Below, in pieces: positions 16,564 through 25,788 of a DNA stretch of 64,000 bases (position 1 is its first letter; each line of letters opens with the position of its first letter). The DNA comes from Methanobacteriota archaeon (lineage in GTDB: Archaea > Halobacteriota > Methanosarcinia > Methanosarcinales > Methanosarcinaceae). The notes beneath the pieces were generated by a model. It was given only the letters and a program-made list of their open reading frames with translations, was not told the DNA's origin and ran no database searches. The stretch spans positions 55,048 through 119,047 of the forward strand of contig JAENYU010000010.1 of assembly GCA_016841625.1 (NCBI GenBank). The letters are read 5' to 3'. Made by a program: the position numbers and the translations under genes.

Positions 16564-19548
16564 ATGGATTTCAGGATAAAGGTCTACGGCATGACCTGCG
16601 GTCATTGCCAGAAAAGGGTAGCTGATGCTATATCCTCTCTGGAGGGGGTAGAATTCGCAGAGGTCAATCTCGAAGCCGAAGAGGCTAGAGGTAGCTTCGA
16701 CCCCGAAAAAGTAAGCCTGGAGGCTATAAGGGAAGCTATTCGGAAAGTCGGATATGAAACTGAAAAAGAAGAATCCGAAAAAGAAAAATCCGTAATAGTA
16801 GCTCCGGAAGGGATACCTGAAACAACTGAAAAAGAAGTTACGGCAATGTCCCCTGAACTTCCTGAGAAGGAAATCACTCTCGAGGAAGAAGTCACTCCCG
16901 AGGAAGAAGTTAAGACAGGAGAGGATGCAGAGGCCGAAAAGGAAGTGAGGGCAGGAGAGGATGCAGAGAAAAAAGCAGCCCTTGAAGCCGGCTCTAAAAC
17001 CATCCCTGAAGCCACACCTGCCACGCCTGAAGCCACGCCTGCCACGCCTGCCACACCTGCCACGCCTGAAGCCGTCCCTAAAGAAATCACCCTCCGGGTT
17101 TCGGGCATGACCTGCGCCGCCTGTGCGGCAAATATCGAGAGGGTCCTGAAAAAGAAGGAAGGCGTGGAATCCGCATCCGTAAATCTTCCGCTCGAAAAAG
17201 CCAGTGTAAGTTTTGAGCCGTCCCGGATTTCTCCGAAAGAAATCGAGGAAGCTATCGAGTCAATAGGGTATGGGGTGGAAAAGGATACTGTTACTCTGGA
17301 CCTGCAGGGTATGACTTGTTCGGCCTGCTCTGCAAACATTGAAAAGGTCCTGAACAAAACCGAAGGAGTAATTTCGGCTTCAGTAAGTTTCCCGCTGGAA
17401 AAAGCTATTGTGGAATTCGATTCCTCCCGGGTTTCGGTCCGGGAAATGATTGCAGCTGTCGAGAGCATCGGCTACGGGGCTTCCGTAAAGGTCGAAACCG
17501 CGGAATATGAAGATAGGGAACGGGAATTTCGAGAAGCTGAGATCCGTAAGCAAAAGAATAACCTGCTCATTGCCCTGGTCCTGGGGGTCCCCATCTTTTT
17601 AGGAAACATGCGGATGATGTTTCCTTTTTTTTCCTTCGTGCCCGCCTTTCTCTCTAACCCGATTGTGTTATTTGTACTGGCAACCCTGGTCCTCCTCTTT
17701 CCGGGGAGGCAGTTTTTCGTCGGGACTTTCAAAGGTTTCAAGTACGGCGTAACCGATATGAACCTCCTGATCGCCGCCGGGGCAGGGTCAGCTTACCTGA
17801 TAAGCGTGGCCGCAACTTTCCTGGACCTGGGACCCGGCTACGACAGTACCTACTACGACACGGTTTCTTTCCTGATCATTTTCATTGTCCTGGGCCGCTA
17901 CCTGGAAGCCAGGGCAAGGGGGAAGACCTCGGAAGCCATCCGAAAACTGATGGGACTCAGGGCAAAGACTTCCCGGATCCTGGTTGACGGGGAGGAAAAG
18001 GAGGTCCCTGTGGAAGAAGTCGGCGTAGGGGACATAGTGGTTGTCCGCCCCGGCGAAAAGATCCCCGTTGACGGGCTTGTGGTTGAAGGAAACTCGGCAG
18101 TGGACGAGTCCATGCTGACCGGGGAGAGCATCCCCGTGGAGAAAGGGAAAGGCGATACGGTTATAGGGGCTACCCTGAACAAGACCGGGGCTTTTAAGTT
18201 CAGGGCAACAAAAGTTGGGGCAGACACTGCCCTTGCCCAGATCATCAAGCTCGTTGAAAACGCCCAGACCATGAAAGCGCCCATCCAGCGAGTTGCCGAC
18301 GTCTTTGCCGGGAATTTTATCGTAGCAGTGCACATAATTGCCCTGCTTGCGTTTTTCTTCTGGTTCTTTATAGGATACTGGCGCTACGGCGTGGGAGAGT
18401 CAGAAGCCCTCATGGGAATCAGCCCCTTCCTCTTTTCCCTGCTGATAGCAATCACCGTCCTTGTGATCTCCTGCCCCTGTGCTGTGGGCCTGGCAACCCC
18501 GGCAGCCATCATGGTAGGCACGGGCAAAGGCGCAGAAAACGGGATCCTGATCAAGGGTGGGGAAGCTCTTGAGAGGGCACACAAACTTGATGTGATCGTT
18601 TTTGACAAGACAGGGACCCTTACCGAAGGTACCCCGAAACTTACGGACGTGCTGGCAGCTCCCGGCAGGGAGGAAAATGAAGTGCTTTTTGTTGCAGCCA
18701 CGGCTGAAAAAGGCTCGGAACACCCACTGGGAGAAGCGGTGGTGAAAGGGGCGGAAGCCCGGGACCTAATCCCTGGAAACGCAACCGATTTCAAATCCAT
18801 TCCCGGCAAGGGGGTGGAAGCCTACTTCGAAGGAAAAAGAGTTCTCCTGGGCACCCGGAAGCTTATGGAAGAAAACGGGATTTCTTTCAGGGAACTTGAA
18901 GCCGATATGCGTAACATTGAGGTAAACGGAAAGACGGCAATGCTAATTGCCCTTGAATCCGAAGTCCTGGGTTTGGTTGCCGTAGCCGATACCCTTAAAG
19001 GGAGTTCAAAAAAAGCGGTCCAGACCCTCCGGGACATGGGCATCGAAGTTGTGATGATAACCGGAGACAACGCCGCAACCGCAAACGCCATCAAAGCGCA
19101 GGTCGGGATTGAGAGAGTGCTTGCCGAAGTGCTGCCTGAAGACAAGGCAGGAGAAGTCAAGAAACTCCAGGAAGAAGGCAAACTCGTAGGAATGGTGGGC
19201 GACGGGATCAATGACGCCCCTGCCCTGATCCAGTCCGACGTGGGGATCGCCATGGGCGCGGGAACTGATGTGGCTATGGAATCCGCTGAAATCGTGTTGA
19301 TCAAGAACGACATCATGGACGTTGTCGCCGCCCTTCGCCTGAGCCGGCTGACCATCCGCAAGATCAAGCAGAATCTGCTCTGGGCTTTCGGGTACAATGC
19401 CCTCGGCATCCCCATAGCTGCGGGAATTCTCTATCCTTTTGTGGAGCGCATCCTGATCTCCCCGGAACTTGCAGCAGCGTTCATGGCCATGAGTTCGGTT
19501 TCCGTGACAACCAATTCCCTGCTCATGAAAAGAAGTAAGATTAAATAA
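16564..19548 (+). CDS. copA: Cu(+)-exporting P1B-type ATPase with three HMA domains
   Basis: 994-aa CopA that pumps monovalent copper out across the membrane at the cost of ATP. Three N-terminal metal domains: GMTCGHC at 9-15, GMTCAAC at 181-187, GMTCSAC at 249-255. The first is separated from the others by an acidic linker and a Pro/Ala/Thr/Glu repeat (PATPEAT type) over residues about 70-175. The transport helices carry the Cu site CPC (637-639). The cytoplasmic machinery is complete: TGES 519-522, phosphorylated D681 in DKTGT, HP in [16 protein letters not shown] from 879. The extra first HMA domain resembles the free chaperones upstream (xCGHC) rather than the xCxAC pair, suggesting a fused chaperone. 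No CsoR- or CopY-type regulator is next to it. Confidence 0.96.
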   Translation: MDFRIKVYGMTCGHCQKRVADAISSLEGVEFAEVNLEAEEARGSFDPEKVSLEAIREAIRKVGYETEKEESEKEKSVIVAPEGIPETTEKEVTAMSPELPEKEITLEEEVTPEEEVKTGEDAEAEKEVRAGEDAEKKAALEAGSKTIPEATPATPEATPATPATPATPEAVPKEITLRVSGMTCAACAANIERVLKKKEGVESASVNLPLEKASVSFEPSRISPKEIEEAIESIGYGVEKDTVTLDLQGMTCSACSANIEKVLNKTEGVISASVSFPLEKAIVEFDSSRVSVREMIAAVESIGYGASVKVETAEYEDREREFREAEIRKQKNNLLIALVLGVPIFLGNMRMMFPFFSFVPAFLSNPIVLFVLATLVLLFPGRQFFVGTFKGFKYGVTDMNLLIAAGAGSAYLISVAATFLDLGPGYDSTYYDTVSFLIIFIVLGRYLEARARGKTSEAIRKLMGLRAKTSRILVDGEEKEVPVEEVGVGDIVVVRPGEKIPVDGLVVEGNSAVDESMLTGESIPVEKGKGDTVIGATLNKTGAFKFRATKVGADTALAQIIKLVENAQTMKAPIQRVADVFAGNFIVAVHIIALLAFFFWFFIGYWRYGVGESEALMGISPFLFSLLIAITVLVISCPCAVGLATPAAIMVGTGKGAENGILIKGGEALERAHKLDVIVFDKTGTLTEGTPKLTDVLAAPGREENEVLFVAATAEKGSEHPLGEAVVKGAEARDLIPGNATDFKSIPGKGVEAYFEGKRVLLGTRKLMEENGISFRELEADMRNIEVNGKTAMLIALESEVLGLVAVADTLKGSSKKAVQTLRDMGIEVVMITGDNAATANAIKAQVGIERVLAEVLPEDKAGEVKKLQEEGKLVGMVGDGINDAPALIQSDVGIAMGAGTDVAMESAEIVLIKNDIMDVVAALRLSRLTIRKIKQNLLWAFGYNALGIPIAAGILYPFVERILISPELAAAFMAMSSVSVTTNSLLMKRSKIK

Positions 19549-19846
19549 GTTCAGGGTGGATACTTCTGTTGTTCAATAATTTAAGGAAGAAATCCAGGCA
19601 GAATTGCCGGAGTAGATAAGAACAGATTGCTCAATATCTGGAAAAAGATAGCTGATATCTGGAAAAAGATTGCTCATTATTCAGGACGGATGCCTACAGC
19701 AGCTTTCGTATCCAATTGTGTTCCGATCAAACCTTTTATGATAGAAAAGTAACCTCTACACCTAGAACAACTTCTACACCTAAAACAAGCAGTAAACATC
19801 TAACGATTCTTTGATCGATGGCCTCTACAGTAAACGGGTGAACTCC

Positions 19847-20107
19847 ATGGTGAAATTCGGACCGAAGGACAAAAGGACCAGGCTTGTACTCCTTGCAAGC
19901 TTTGCAACCTCTATAGTACTCTTGAACCTTTTTTTGTTGGGGGCGATTCTGACCAATATGATTCGGGGGGACATGTCCTATACCCAGGTGGATATGGTGG
20001 CAGGTGCCGTTTTCGTCTTTGTAATAACAATGATAATTTCCTTATCCCTCTGGCCAAAAATAATTGACCGGCTTGAGAGCAGGGAAGAAGCCAAAAATAG
20101 CTCCTGA
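19847..20107 (+). CDS. Small two-helix membrane protein, unknown
   Basis: 86-aa protein with two hydrophobic segments (about residues 13-37 and 48-68) and a charged C-terminal tail. The frame reaches back to a TTG at 19811, but the ATG at 19847 has GGGTGA 6 nt upstream. No family recognised. It follows copA by about 300 bp of AT-rich DNA that contains short repeats of ATCTGGAAAAAGAT but no gene, and it precedes the phasin-like gene. Confidence 0.65.
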   Translation: MVKFGPKDKRTRLVLLASFATSIVLLNLFLLGAILTNMIRGDMSYTQVDMVAGAVFVFVITMIISLSLWPKIIDRLESREEAKNSS

Positions 20108-20176
20108 TCTCCGGGACTTAGCCATTACCATGCAAGCAATTATATCAAGATTAACGATTCCAATCCAGGTGTGAAT

Positions 20177-20503
20177 ATGAAAAAATCCATCAGAAAACTT
20201 GGGCTCATCGGGGCCGGCCTCTGGGCGATGACCGAAGAAAAGATCGATGAACTCGTAAAGGACCTGGTCGATAAAGGGGACATCAATAAGGAAGAAGGCA
20301 AAAAACTGGTTCTGGATATGCTCGATGAGAGCAAAAAACAGAAAACCGATCTCGAGAAGAAAATTTCCGATAAAATTCAGGAAACCATCTCAAAAGCTGA
20401 TTTCATTTCCAGAAAAGACATGCAGGAACTTGAAGCCAGAATCGCGACCCTGGAAGAAGACGTCCGGAAAATGAAAAACAAAGAAAAGATGTTTTTCAAG
20501 TGA
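20177..20503 (+). CDS. Phasin-like coiled-coil protein
   Basis: 108-aa, almost fully helical and highly charged. It resembles the small phasin/granule-associated protein group in its N-terminal KLGLIGAGLWAMTEEKIDELVKD pattern (split here as KLGLIGAGLWAMTEEK then IDELVKD) followed by long amphipathic helices and a C-terminal coiled coil (ARIATLEEDVRKMKNKEK). These proteins bind granules or membranes or act as chaperones; a polyester granule role is not shown here. ATG at 20177 with AGGTG just upstream; the GTG at 20171 is the alternative. A decayed copy of this gene lies at 22505-22793. Confidence 0.7.
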   Translation: MKKSIRKLGLIGAGLWAMTEEKIDELVKDLVDKGDINKEEGKKLVLDMLDESKKQKTDLEKKISDKIQETISKADFISRKDMQELEARIATLEEDVRKMKNKEKMFFK

Positions 20504-20610
20504 AAACGATCTTTTTTGGATGAGGGTTTTATCCTGTATTGTCCCTTTCTGTCCTTTTTTCCATTTTTGGGATTTTTTTAGTTTCTGTTTTTCAGGATGG
20601 ATATATTTTC

Positions 20611-20877
20611 TTACAGTTCTTCAATCACTATGTCGTCTTCAAGACTTGCATTTTCAAGCAGAGCCTCGAGTTCTGCTACCTCAGCTTCAAGTTCCTGAAT
20701 TTCAGTTTCATTAATTTCCAGTTTTCCGGAAGAATCTCCGGCTTCTTCCCCTGCGTCAGCAGCTTTTGAGTCTGGTTCGGATTCCTCTATTTCAGAGGCA
20801 TCATTCCCGACGCAGCCGGACCCCACAATCCAGACCATTAAAGCAGAGAGGATAAGCAGATGAGTTAACTTGAACAT
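20611..20877 (-). CDS. Small acidic lipoprotein, copy 1
   Basis: 88-aa protein with a lipoprotein-type leader (VWIVGSGC, lipid-modified Cys about residue 22), an acidic linker and a C-terminal helix with heptad-like Leu/Glu spacing (ELEAEVAELEALLEN). GGGGG lies before the ATG at 20877. It sits 80 bp downstream of the secreted coiled-coil gene on the same strand, and the same pair recurs at 22877-24189. Probably membrane-tethered and able to pair with a coiled-coil partner. Function unknown. Confidence 0.75.
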   Translation of the reverse strand: MFKLTHLLILSALMVWIVGSGCVGNDASEIEESEPDSKAADAGEEAGDSSGKLEINETEIQELEAEVAELEALLENASLEDDIVIEEL

Positions 20878-20957
20878 TGAATGCCCCCTTGATTCTCAGA
20901 TTCCTCATTTTGACCATTTATCATTTCCTGACCCTTCAGAAGGTACTGATCTTTAGC

Positions 20958-22292
20958 CTAAGCCTGGTCATGGATTTTATCTTGCTCCCTCACCTGGTCC
21001 TGGTCCTGATCCTGAATTTGGTCCTGGTCTTGCTGCTTTACCTGGTCTTGCTGCTTTACCTGGTCTTGCTGCTTTACCTGGTCCTGATCTTGATCTTGAT
21101 CCTGAATTTGGTCATGGTCCCGGATCTGTTCCTGGTCTTGCTGCTTCACCTGGTCTTGATCTCCAACCCCATACCGCTTCAGTTCGTTGAAGATATCTTT
21201 AAGGATCTGGTTCGCTTCGTTAACGTTGTCCAGAGAGGTGTGCAGGAGGTCATTTGCATTCTCCAGGTCTTCTGCGGTTGTTTCTTCGTTCTGATATATG
21301 ATATTGGCTGCTGTGTGGTTGTCCCGGGCATACCCTATCAGTTCATTGTACAGGCCGAGTTTGTCCTCAAGTTCTGTGGTGTCAACACCGTTTTCGTTCA
21401 ATTGCAGGATTCTGTTCTCAAGCCTGTCTGAAAGAGCTTCGGATTTTTCGAGGGATTTGTCCAACCTTTCACTGACCGTCTGCCCTGTGCCGAAAGTTAC
21501 GTCTTTCCTGGCATTAATCCAGGTACCGCGTATGGACTTTGCCACTATTGCGAAATCTTCAATGTCTTCGGCATTTTCAATGTTTTCCTGTTCCGCCTCC
21601 AGCTGGTTTATCCGGTTTTCAATTCCGGCAATTCTTGCTTCCTTGCCGGGGCCATTTGAGTTATTAAGGTTGTACTGCACGTTTTCAAGCTGGGCTATCA
21701 TATAGCAGACGCTTGTGTTAAGATACAGCCTGGTAGTTTCCCTCTCAGGGTCCCCGAATTGTTCGGTCCTGATCCGGCTCCTGATCCTGAGGAAGTCTCC
21801 TTTTGCATCCTGGTAATCGCTTTTGCAAATCCGAAGCTGTTCCCTCATCAGTTCTCTTTGCTGCTCCATTTCCTGGGTTCTTTCCTTTAGCTGTTCCATT
21901 TCCCGGTTTCTGCTTCGTTCCTCCTCACCAGACCGTATGGTGGCTCCGTTTCCGTTTCCACCTTCACTTCCCCCCTGCTGAGCGTTATCCGTTCCCTTCT
22001 GGGCGTTATCCGTTCCCTTCTGGGCGTTATCTGTTCCCTTCTGGACGTTATCGGTTCCCTTTTGGGCGTTATCCGTTCCCTTCTGGGCGTTATCTGTTCC
22101 CTTTTGGGCGTTATCTGTTCCTTTCTGGGCGTTATCTGTTCCCTTTTGGGCGTTATCTGTTCCCTTCTGGGCGTAATCACTGCCTCCGTTTCCTGCCCCA
22201 TTCCCTGCAAAGGCGGTTACCGACAGGGTGCTGAAAATGAGAAGTAAGACAGTTAAATAAGACAAATATCGTATTACTTTTCCTGATTTCAT
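20958..22292 (-). CDS. Secreted coiled-coil protein with heptapeptide and Gln/Asp repeats, copy 1
   Basis: 444-aa exported protein. Signal peptide at residues 1-29. About nine copies of the heptapeptide NAQKGTD (residues about 42-105, encoded by 21-bp repeats at roughly 21978-22181). Then a Glu/Arg/Gln-rich coiled coil, a conserved middle (YQDAKGDFLRIRSRIR, AYL/LYL-type helix with SVCYMIAQLENVQYNL) shared with copy 2, and a C-terminal low-complexity Gln/Asp region (repeats of DQVKQQDQ). SD GGGGGAG precedes the ATG. No enzyme motif. The repeat-rich ends are missing in copy 2, so the conserved core is the helical middle. Role unknown; a structural or adhesive surface role is possible. Confidence 0.75.
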   Translation of the reverse strand: MKSGKVIRYLSYLTVLLLIFSTLSVTAFAGNGAGNGGSDYAQKGTDNAQKGTDNAQKGTDNAQKGTDNAQKGTDNAQKGTDNVQKGTDNAQKGTDNAQKGTDNAQQGGSEGGNGNGATIRSGEEERSRNREMEQLKERTQEMEQQRELMREQLRICKSDYQDAKGDFLRIRSRIRTEQFGDPERETTRLYLNTSVCYMIAQLENVQYNLNNSNGPGKEARIAGIENRINQLEAEQENIENAEDIEDFAIVAKSIRGTWINARKDVTFGTGQTVSERLDKSLEKSEALSDRLENRILQLNENGVDTTELEDKLGLYNELIGYARDNHTAANIIYQNEETTAEDLENANDLLHTSLDNVNEANQILKDIFNELKRYGVGDQDQVKQQDQEQIRDHDQIQDQDQDQDQVKQQDQVKQQDQVKQQDQDQIQDQDQDQVREQDKIHDQA

Positions 22293-22337
22293 CTAACTCC
22301 CCCACTTAATCGTTTTGTGAATGTTGCTTTATTTGGC

Positions 22338-22360
22338 AGGGGAACATATAAGCATACTTT
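22338..22360 (-). promoter_or_regulatory. TATA box of the coiled-coil gene, copy 1
   Basis: Minus-strand ATGCTTATATGT (complement of 22344-22355) about 53 bp before the ATG at 22292. The surrounding sequence (GGGGAACATATAAGCAT on the + strand) matches the region before copy 2 at 24243-24260, so the promoter was duplicated with the genes. Confidence 0.55.
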
Positions 22361-22504
22361 CCTGAAAATACTCAATGAACCGAATCAGGTGAATTTTAAA
22401 GCTTGATAGTTTTTTTATTTCCTTGATAAAACTTGAATATAAATTTAATTTTATATCTCTCCTTTAATTTACCTATTTTTTTCGTAAAAATTTATTTTAT
22501 ACCT

Positions 22505-22793
22505 CTAAACCTCGTCTTCCAGCCCCTCCACCGGGCGACGCCCGAAGGAAAGATTAATAAAACCGTGAAGGACCCGGTCGAGGAGGGGATCTTAAGGGAG
22601 AAAGCAAAAATCTGTTTCCGGAAATGCTTGAGGAGGGTAGGAAAATAAAGAGCATGAGAATTAAATTTTTGAGGAAATCCGGGAAAAAGTTGCAATTTCC
22701 AGATAAAACTTCCAGAAGCTTGAAAACAGAATAGGAACTCTGGAAAATCCTGGTGCAGGAGTTGAAAAATGAAGAAAAGACGTTTTCAGGTGA
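22505..22793 (+). pseudogene. Decayed copy of the phasin-like gene
   Basis: The + strand aligns with the intact phasin-like gene (20177-20503) from the GGGCGACG-CCGAAGG segment through GTGAAGGACCCGGTCGAGG to the very end, where GAAGAAAAGACG, then TTTTCAGG and the stop region TGAAAACGATCTTTT match (22770-22805). Frameshifts, missing bases and loss of the N-terminal codons break the frame. The same order relative to the following lipoprotein and coiled-coil genes is kept, so this is the third member of a duplicated module. Found by eye; the exact left edge is uncertain. Confidence 0.75.
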
Positions 22794-22876
22794 AAACGAT
22801 CTTTTCTTCGCTGGCTTAGGTCTTGTCGCCATATTGTTTTTTTTAGGTTCTGTTTTTGCAGGTGGGATTAATTTTT

Positions 22877-23140
22877 TTACAGTTCTTCAATCGCGATGTC
22901 TTCTTCAAGGCTCACATCATCAAGCAGGGTCTCGAGTTCTGCAATGTCTGCTTCAAGTTCCAGGATTTCTGCTTCGTTAAGTTCCAGGTACCCTGCATCC
23001 TGGAATTCTTCTCCTGCTTCAGCAGCGTCTGAGTCAATTTCCGATTCTTCGACTTCAGCAGCATCGTTCCCGACGCAGCCTGACCCGATAAGCCAGACCA
23101 CTAAAGTTGAGAGGATGAGCAGGTGAGTGAATTTTACCAT
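22877..23140 (-). CDS. Small acidic lipoprotein, copy 2
   Basis: 87-aa paralogue of the 20611-20877 product: the same lipobox (VWLIGSGC), acidic linker and C-terminal Leu/Glu helix ending in AIEEL. SD GGAGGCG stands 5 nt before the ATG at 23140. It lies 11 bp downstream of coiled-coil copy 2 and is surely co-transcribed with it. Confidence 0.75.
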   Translation of the reverse strand: MVKFTHLLILSTLVVWLIGSGCVGNDAAEVEESEIDSDAAEAGEEFQDAGYLELNEAEILELEADIAELETLLDDVSLEEDIAIEEL

Positions 23141-23151
23141 TTTGCGCCTCC

Positions 23152-24189
23152 TTAACTCTCGGTTTCCCCGTCTTCTTCAGAGGAACCCTCAGTTTCTTCA
23201 TCCTCTGTGTCAGCTTCGGCTTCGTATTCTTTCAGTTCATTAAAGATTTCTTTCAATAGCTCGTTTGCTTCGCTTATGATCCCAAGGGCTTCACGCAACT
23301 GGTTGTTTGCTTCTTCTATCTCTTCCGCTCCTATATTTTCATCTTGGTAGATTAATTTAACCTCTTCCTGCTTTTCCCAGGCCTCTTCCATTAAATCGTC
23401 GTATTGATCCAGTTTGTCTTCCAGCTCATCGAGTTCCTCGGTATCCTCTGTGTTTTCTTTCAGATTCTGGATTCTATCGCGGAGCACCTGTGAGAGGGAT
23501 TCGGACTTGCTCAGGGATTCTTCCATTTTCTTGCTGACAGTCTGGCCTGCTTCGGAAGCTGCGTTTTTCCTGGCGTTGTTCCAGACTCCCCTCACGGATG
23601 TGGCAGAATTTGCGAAGTCTTCGAGCTCATCTGCATTTTCGATATCGGCTTTTTGTTGCTCAAGCTCTTCTATCCTCTCTTCGATAACGACAATCCTATC
23701 TTCTGTACTGTTGCTGTTTGACTGTTCAAGGTTGTATATTATGTTCTCGAGGTGGGCTATCATGTAGTCGATGCTTGAGATAAGATATGCCCTGGTAGCT
23801 TCCCTTTGCGTCTCCCCAAATTTTCCAGCCCTGATCTGGCTCCTGATCCTGAGAAAAGCCCCTTTTGCGTCCTGGTATTCTCTTCTCTGGTTCTGGACTT
23901 CTTCTTTCATCTGTTTCTTCTCTTGGATCCTCTGCCTGATCAGTTCCTTTTTCTGGAGAGTTTCAGAATCTGAATTTTCTTCATCTGCATCCTCTTCAGT
24001 GTTTGAACCTTCGGAATCTGTTGTGTTTGAACTTGCGGAATCTGTTACTTTCCATAACTTCCCGTTCTCAGCACCATTTCCTGCCCCATGTCCGTTTCCG
24101 GCAATGGCGGTTGCAGGTAGGATGCTGAAGAGGAGAAGCATGATAGTAAAACAGGATAAATAGCGTGTGACTTTTCCTGATTTTTCCAT
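23152..24189 (-). CDS. Secreted coiled-coil protein, copy 2
   Basis: 345-aa exported protein with a signal peptide (residues 1-30, cleavage after AIAG), a short Ser/Thr/Glu-rich region and then a long helical body sharing its core with copy 1 (REYQDAKGAFLRIRSQIR, IDYMIAHLENIIYNLE). It lacks the NAQKGTD heptapeptides and ends in a Glu/Asp/Ser tail instead of Gln/Asp repeats. No known domain recognised. It forms an operon with lipoprotein copy 2 and is transcribed divergently from the membrane winged-helix gene. Confidence 0.75.
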   Translation of the reverse strand: MEKSGKVTRYLSCFTIMLLLFSILPATAIAGNGHGAGNGAENGKLWKVTDSASSNTTDSEGSNTEEDADEENSDSETLQKKELIRQRIQEKKQMKEEVQNQRREYQDAKGAFLRIRSQIRAGKFGETQREATRAYLISSIDYMIAHLENIIYNLEQSNSNSTEDRIVVIEERIEELEQQKADIENADELEDFANSATSVRGVWNNARKNAASEAGQTVSKKMEESLSKSESLSQVLRDRIQNLKENTEDTEELDELEDKLDQYDDLMEEAWEKQEEVKLIYQDENIGAEEIEEANNQLREALGIISEANELLKEIFNELKEYEAEADTEDEETEGSSEEDGETES

Positions 24190-24242
24190 CTGACTGCCTC
24201 AATCCAATCTTTTATAATTTTGCAACTGATGATCTATTAGAA

Positions 24243-24262
24243 AGGGGAAAATATAAACATTC
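24243..24262 (-). promoter_or_regulatory. TATA box of the coiled-coil gene, copy 2
   Basis: Minus-strand ATGTTTATATTT (complement of 24249-24260), about 60 bp before the ATG at 24189 and matching the copy 1 promoter in sequence and position. Confidence 0.55.
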
Positions 24263-24412
24263 TTTCCGGAAAATCCTTGATTGATTGAAACACATGGATT
24301 ATAAAGCTTGATAATGCCTTTTTTATCTCTTTAAAACTTTATTATGCCTTTAAATGCAGGGGTCTCCTTGAAGTAAGTAAAGGATTTATGCTAAAAACCC
24401 ATTTAACACTGC

Positions 24413-25552
24413 GTGAATTTTAAAAAGCTCTTCATGGTCACCTGCATCCTCTGTTCCCTCCTCTTTATCCAGGGAACAGCCCTTGCTGCAACTGTGCACG
24501 GGACCGTCTATGAGTGGTACAGTTTCGAGCCGCTTAATAACGCCGTGATTGAAATAAATTCAACCCCCGAACAGTACTTTGTTGCAGTGGACTCTGTATA
24601 TTCCTTCAGCTTGCCGCCGGGAAATTATCTTGTAAAAGCCAGCTATTTCGAAGGAAATAATATAGTGTATGCCGCTGAAGAGACGATTAAGATCACCGAA
24701 AACGGGGATTATGTAGTTGATCTTCTCCTCTTCCCCACATACGAGGAAGAGCTTCTGAACCAGAGCGAATTTGAAGAATTCGATCAGGATTTTGAAGAAG
24801 CGGAACTTGTGACCGAGGAAAGTTCCGGGAACACCACGTATGCGGCCCTAATACTGGCCCTCTGCGTTCTGCTTTTTACCGGTTATTTATGGAACAAAAG
24901 AAAAGGGAAACCCTCGGAAATCCCCGATGACTCCCTGAAGGAAAACGAAAGGCTGAGTGAAATGGACCCTGGGAATGCAGGGAATGATCCGGAAAACTTT
25001 GAGGAATTCGAGGAAAAAGCCGAAAATTTTGTAAGTTCCTCAGAAACAAACTCCGAAGCTCCTGCTTTACAGGCTGTTGAAGAAGATACCCGAAAACCTG
25101 CAGCAGAGCTTCTGGAACCTGAAGCCCTGTCCTTTAATGAAGAAGCATTTGAAGATAAAACCCCGGAAACCGAAGCAAGTTCAGAAGTAGAATCAAAAGA
25201 AGTCCTGAGTGAATCGGAAGTTGCTGTGCCCTCGTCACTTCCGCAGACGCCGGACAAACTGGAGATAGAAGTTCAGGATGACCCCGAAGCTTGCCTTCCG
25301 GACGATTTGAAGGATATTCTGGAACTGATCCGCGTTAGTGGGAACCGGATTACCCAGCTGGAACTCAGAAAGAAATCCCGCTATTCCGAGTCCAAGGTAA
25401 GCCTGATGCTCTCGGACCTGGAAGAGCGGAGGATGATTGAAAAGTTCAAGAAAGGAAGAGGAAATATTATAAGGATCCCGGATGAGCATGTCTTAAAAAG
25501 GGATGATGAAAACAAAAATGATAAGGAGGGGGAAAATTCCGAAAATCTGTGA
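24413..25552 (+). CDS. Membrane-anchored winged-helix regulator with extracytoplasmic beta domain
   Basis: 379-aa protein with a signal or anchor segment at residues 1-26 and a carboxypeptidase-regulatory-like beta domain (VHGTVYEWYSFEPLNNAVIE ... PPGNYLVKASYFEGN, about 27-110). One transmembrane helix follows at about 143-160 (AALILALCVLLFTGYLW), then a long acidic cytoplasmic linker and a C-terminal winged helix (about 295-360: LELIRVSGNRITQLELRKKS, then SESKVSLMLSDLEERRMIEK). The order suggests a one-component sensor that reads an outside signal and binds DNA from the membrane. The start is GTG at 24413; an upstream ATG is out of frame. It is divergent from coiled-coil copy 2. Its last codons begin an 18-bp tandem repeat. 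Confidence 0.8.
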   Translation: MNFKKLFMVTCILCSLLFIQGTALAATVHGTVYEWYSFEPLNNAVIEINSTPEQYFVAVDSVYSFSLPPGNYLVKASYFEGNNIVYAAEETIKITENGDYVVDLLLFPTYEEELLNQSEFEEFDQDFEEAELVTEESSGNTTYAALILALCVLLFTGYLWNKRKGKPSEIPDDSLKENERLSEMDPGNAGNDPENFEEFEEKAENFVSSSETNSEAPALQAVEEDTRKPAAELLEPEALSFNEEAFEDKTPETEASSEVESKEVLSESEVAVPSSLPQTPDKLEIEVQDDPEACLPDDLKDILELIRVSGNRITQLELRKKSRYSESKVSLMLSDLEERRMIEKFKKGRGNIIRIPDEHVLKRDDENKNDKEGENSENL

Positions 25553-25672
25553 AGGTCATTTAAACGGTTGAAGGTCACCTAAATGTTGAAGGTCACCTAA
25601 ATGTTGAAGGTCACCTAAATGTTGAAGGTCACTTAAATGTTGAAGGTCATTTAAACGGTTGAAGGCTCCTGA
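25550..25672 (+). repeat. 18/19-bp tandem repeat starting at the stop codon
   Basis: Seven head-to-tail units beginning exactly at the TGA stop: 25550, 25569, 25587, 25605, 25623, 25641, 25660. Consensus TGAAGGTCACCTAAATGT. Units 1 and 6 are the 19-bp variant TGAAGGTCATTTAAACGGT. Confidence 0.9.
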
Positions 25673-25788
25673 ATTAATACTTCCTGTCCTGAAATGATCC
25701 TTCTTCTGAAAAACCGTAATAGCAAATTATATAACTGAATTCACCTACTAAACAGCAGAAAGTAAGGGAATATATTTGAAAGATTTTG

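Noticed and set aside
16602..17468. 288-codon open frame on the minus strand inside copA
   Set aside because: Antisense shadow of the HMA and linker region; Ser/Thr-rich low-complexity translation with no SD or family pattern.
22433..22648. 71-codon + strand frame
   Set aside because: Covers the start of the phasin-like pseudogene in a broken frame; not an intact gene.
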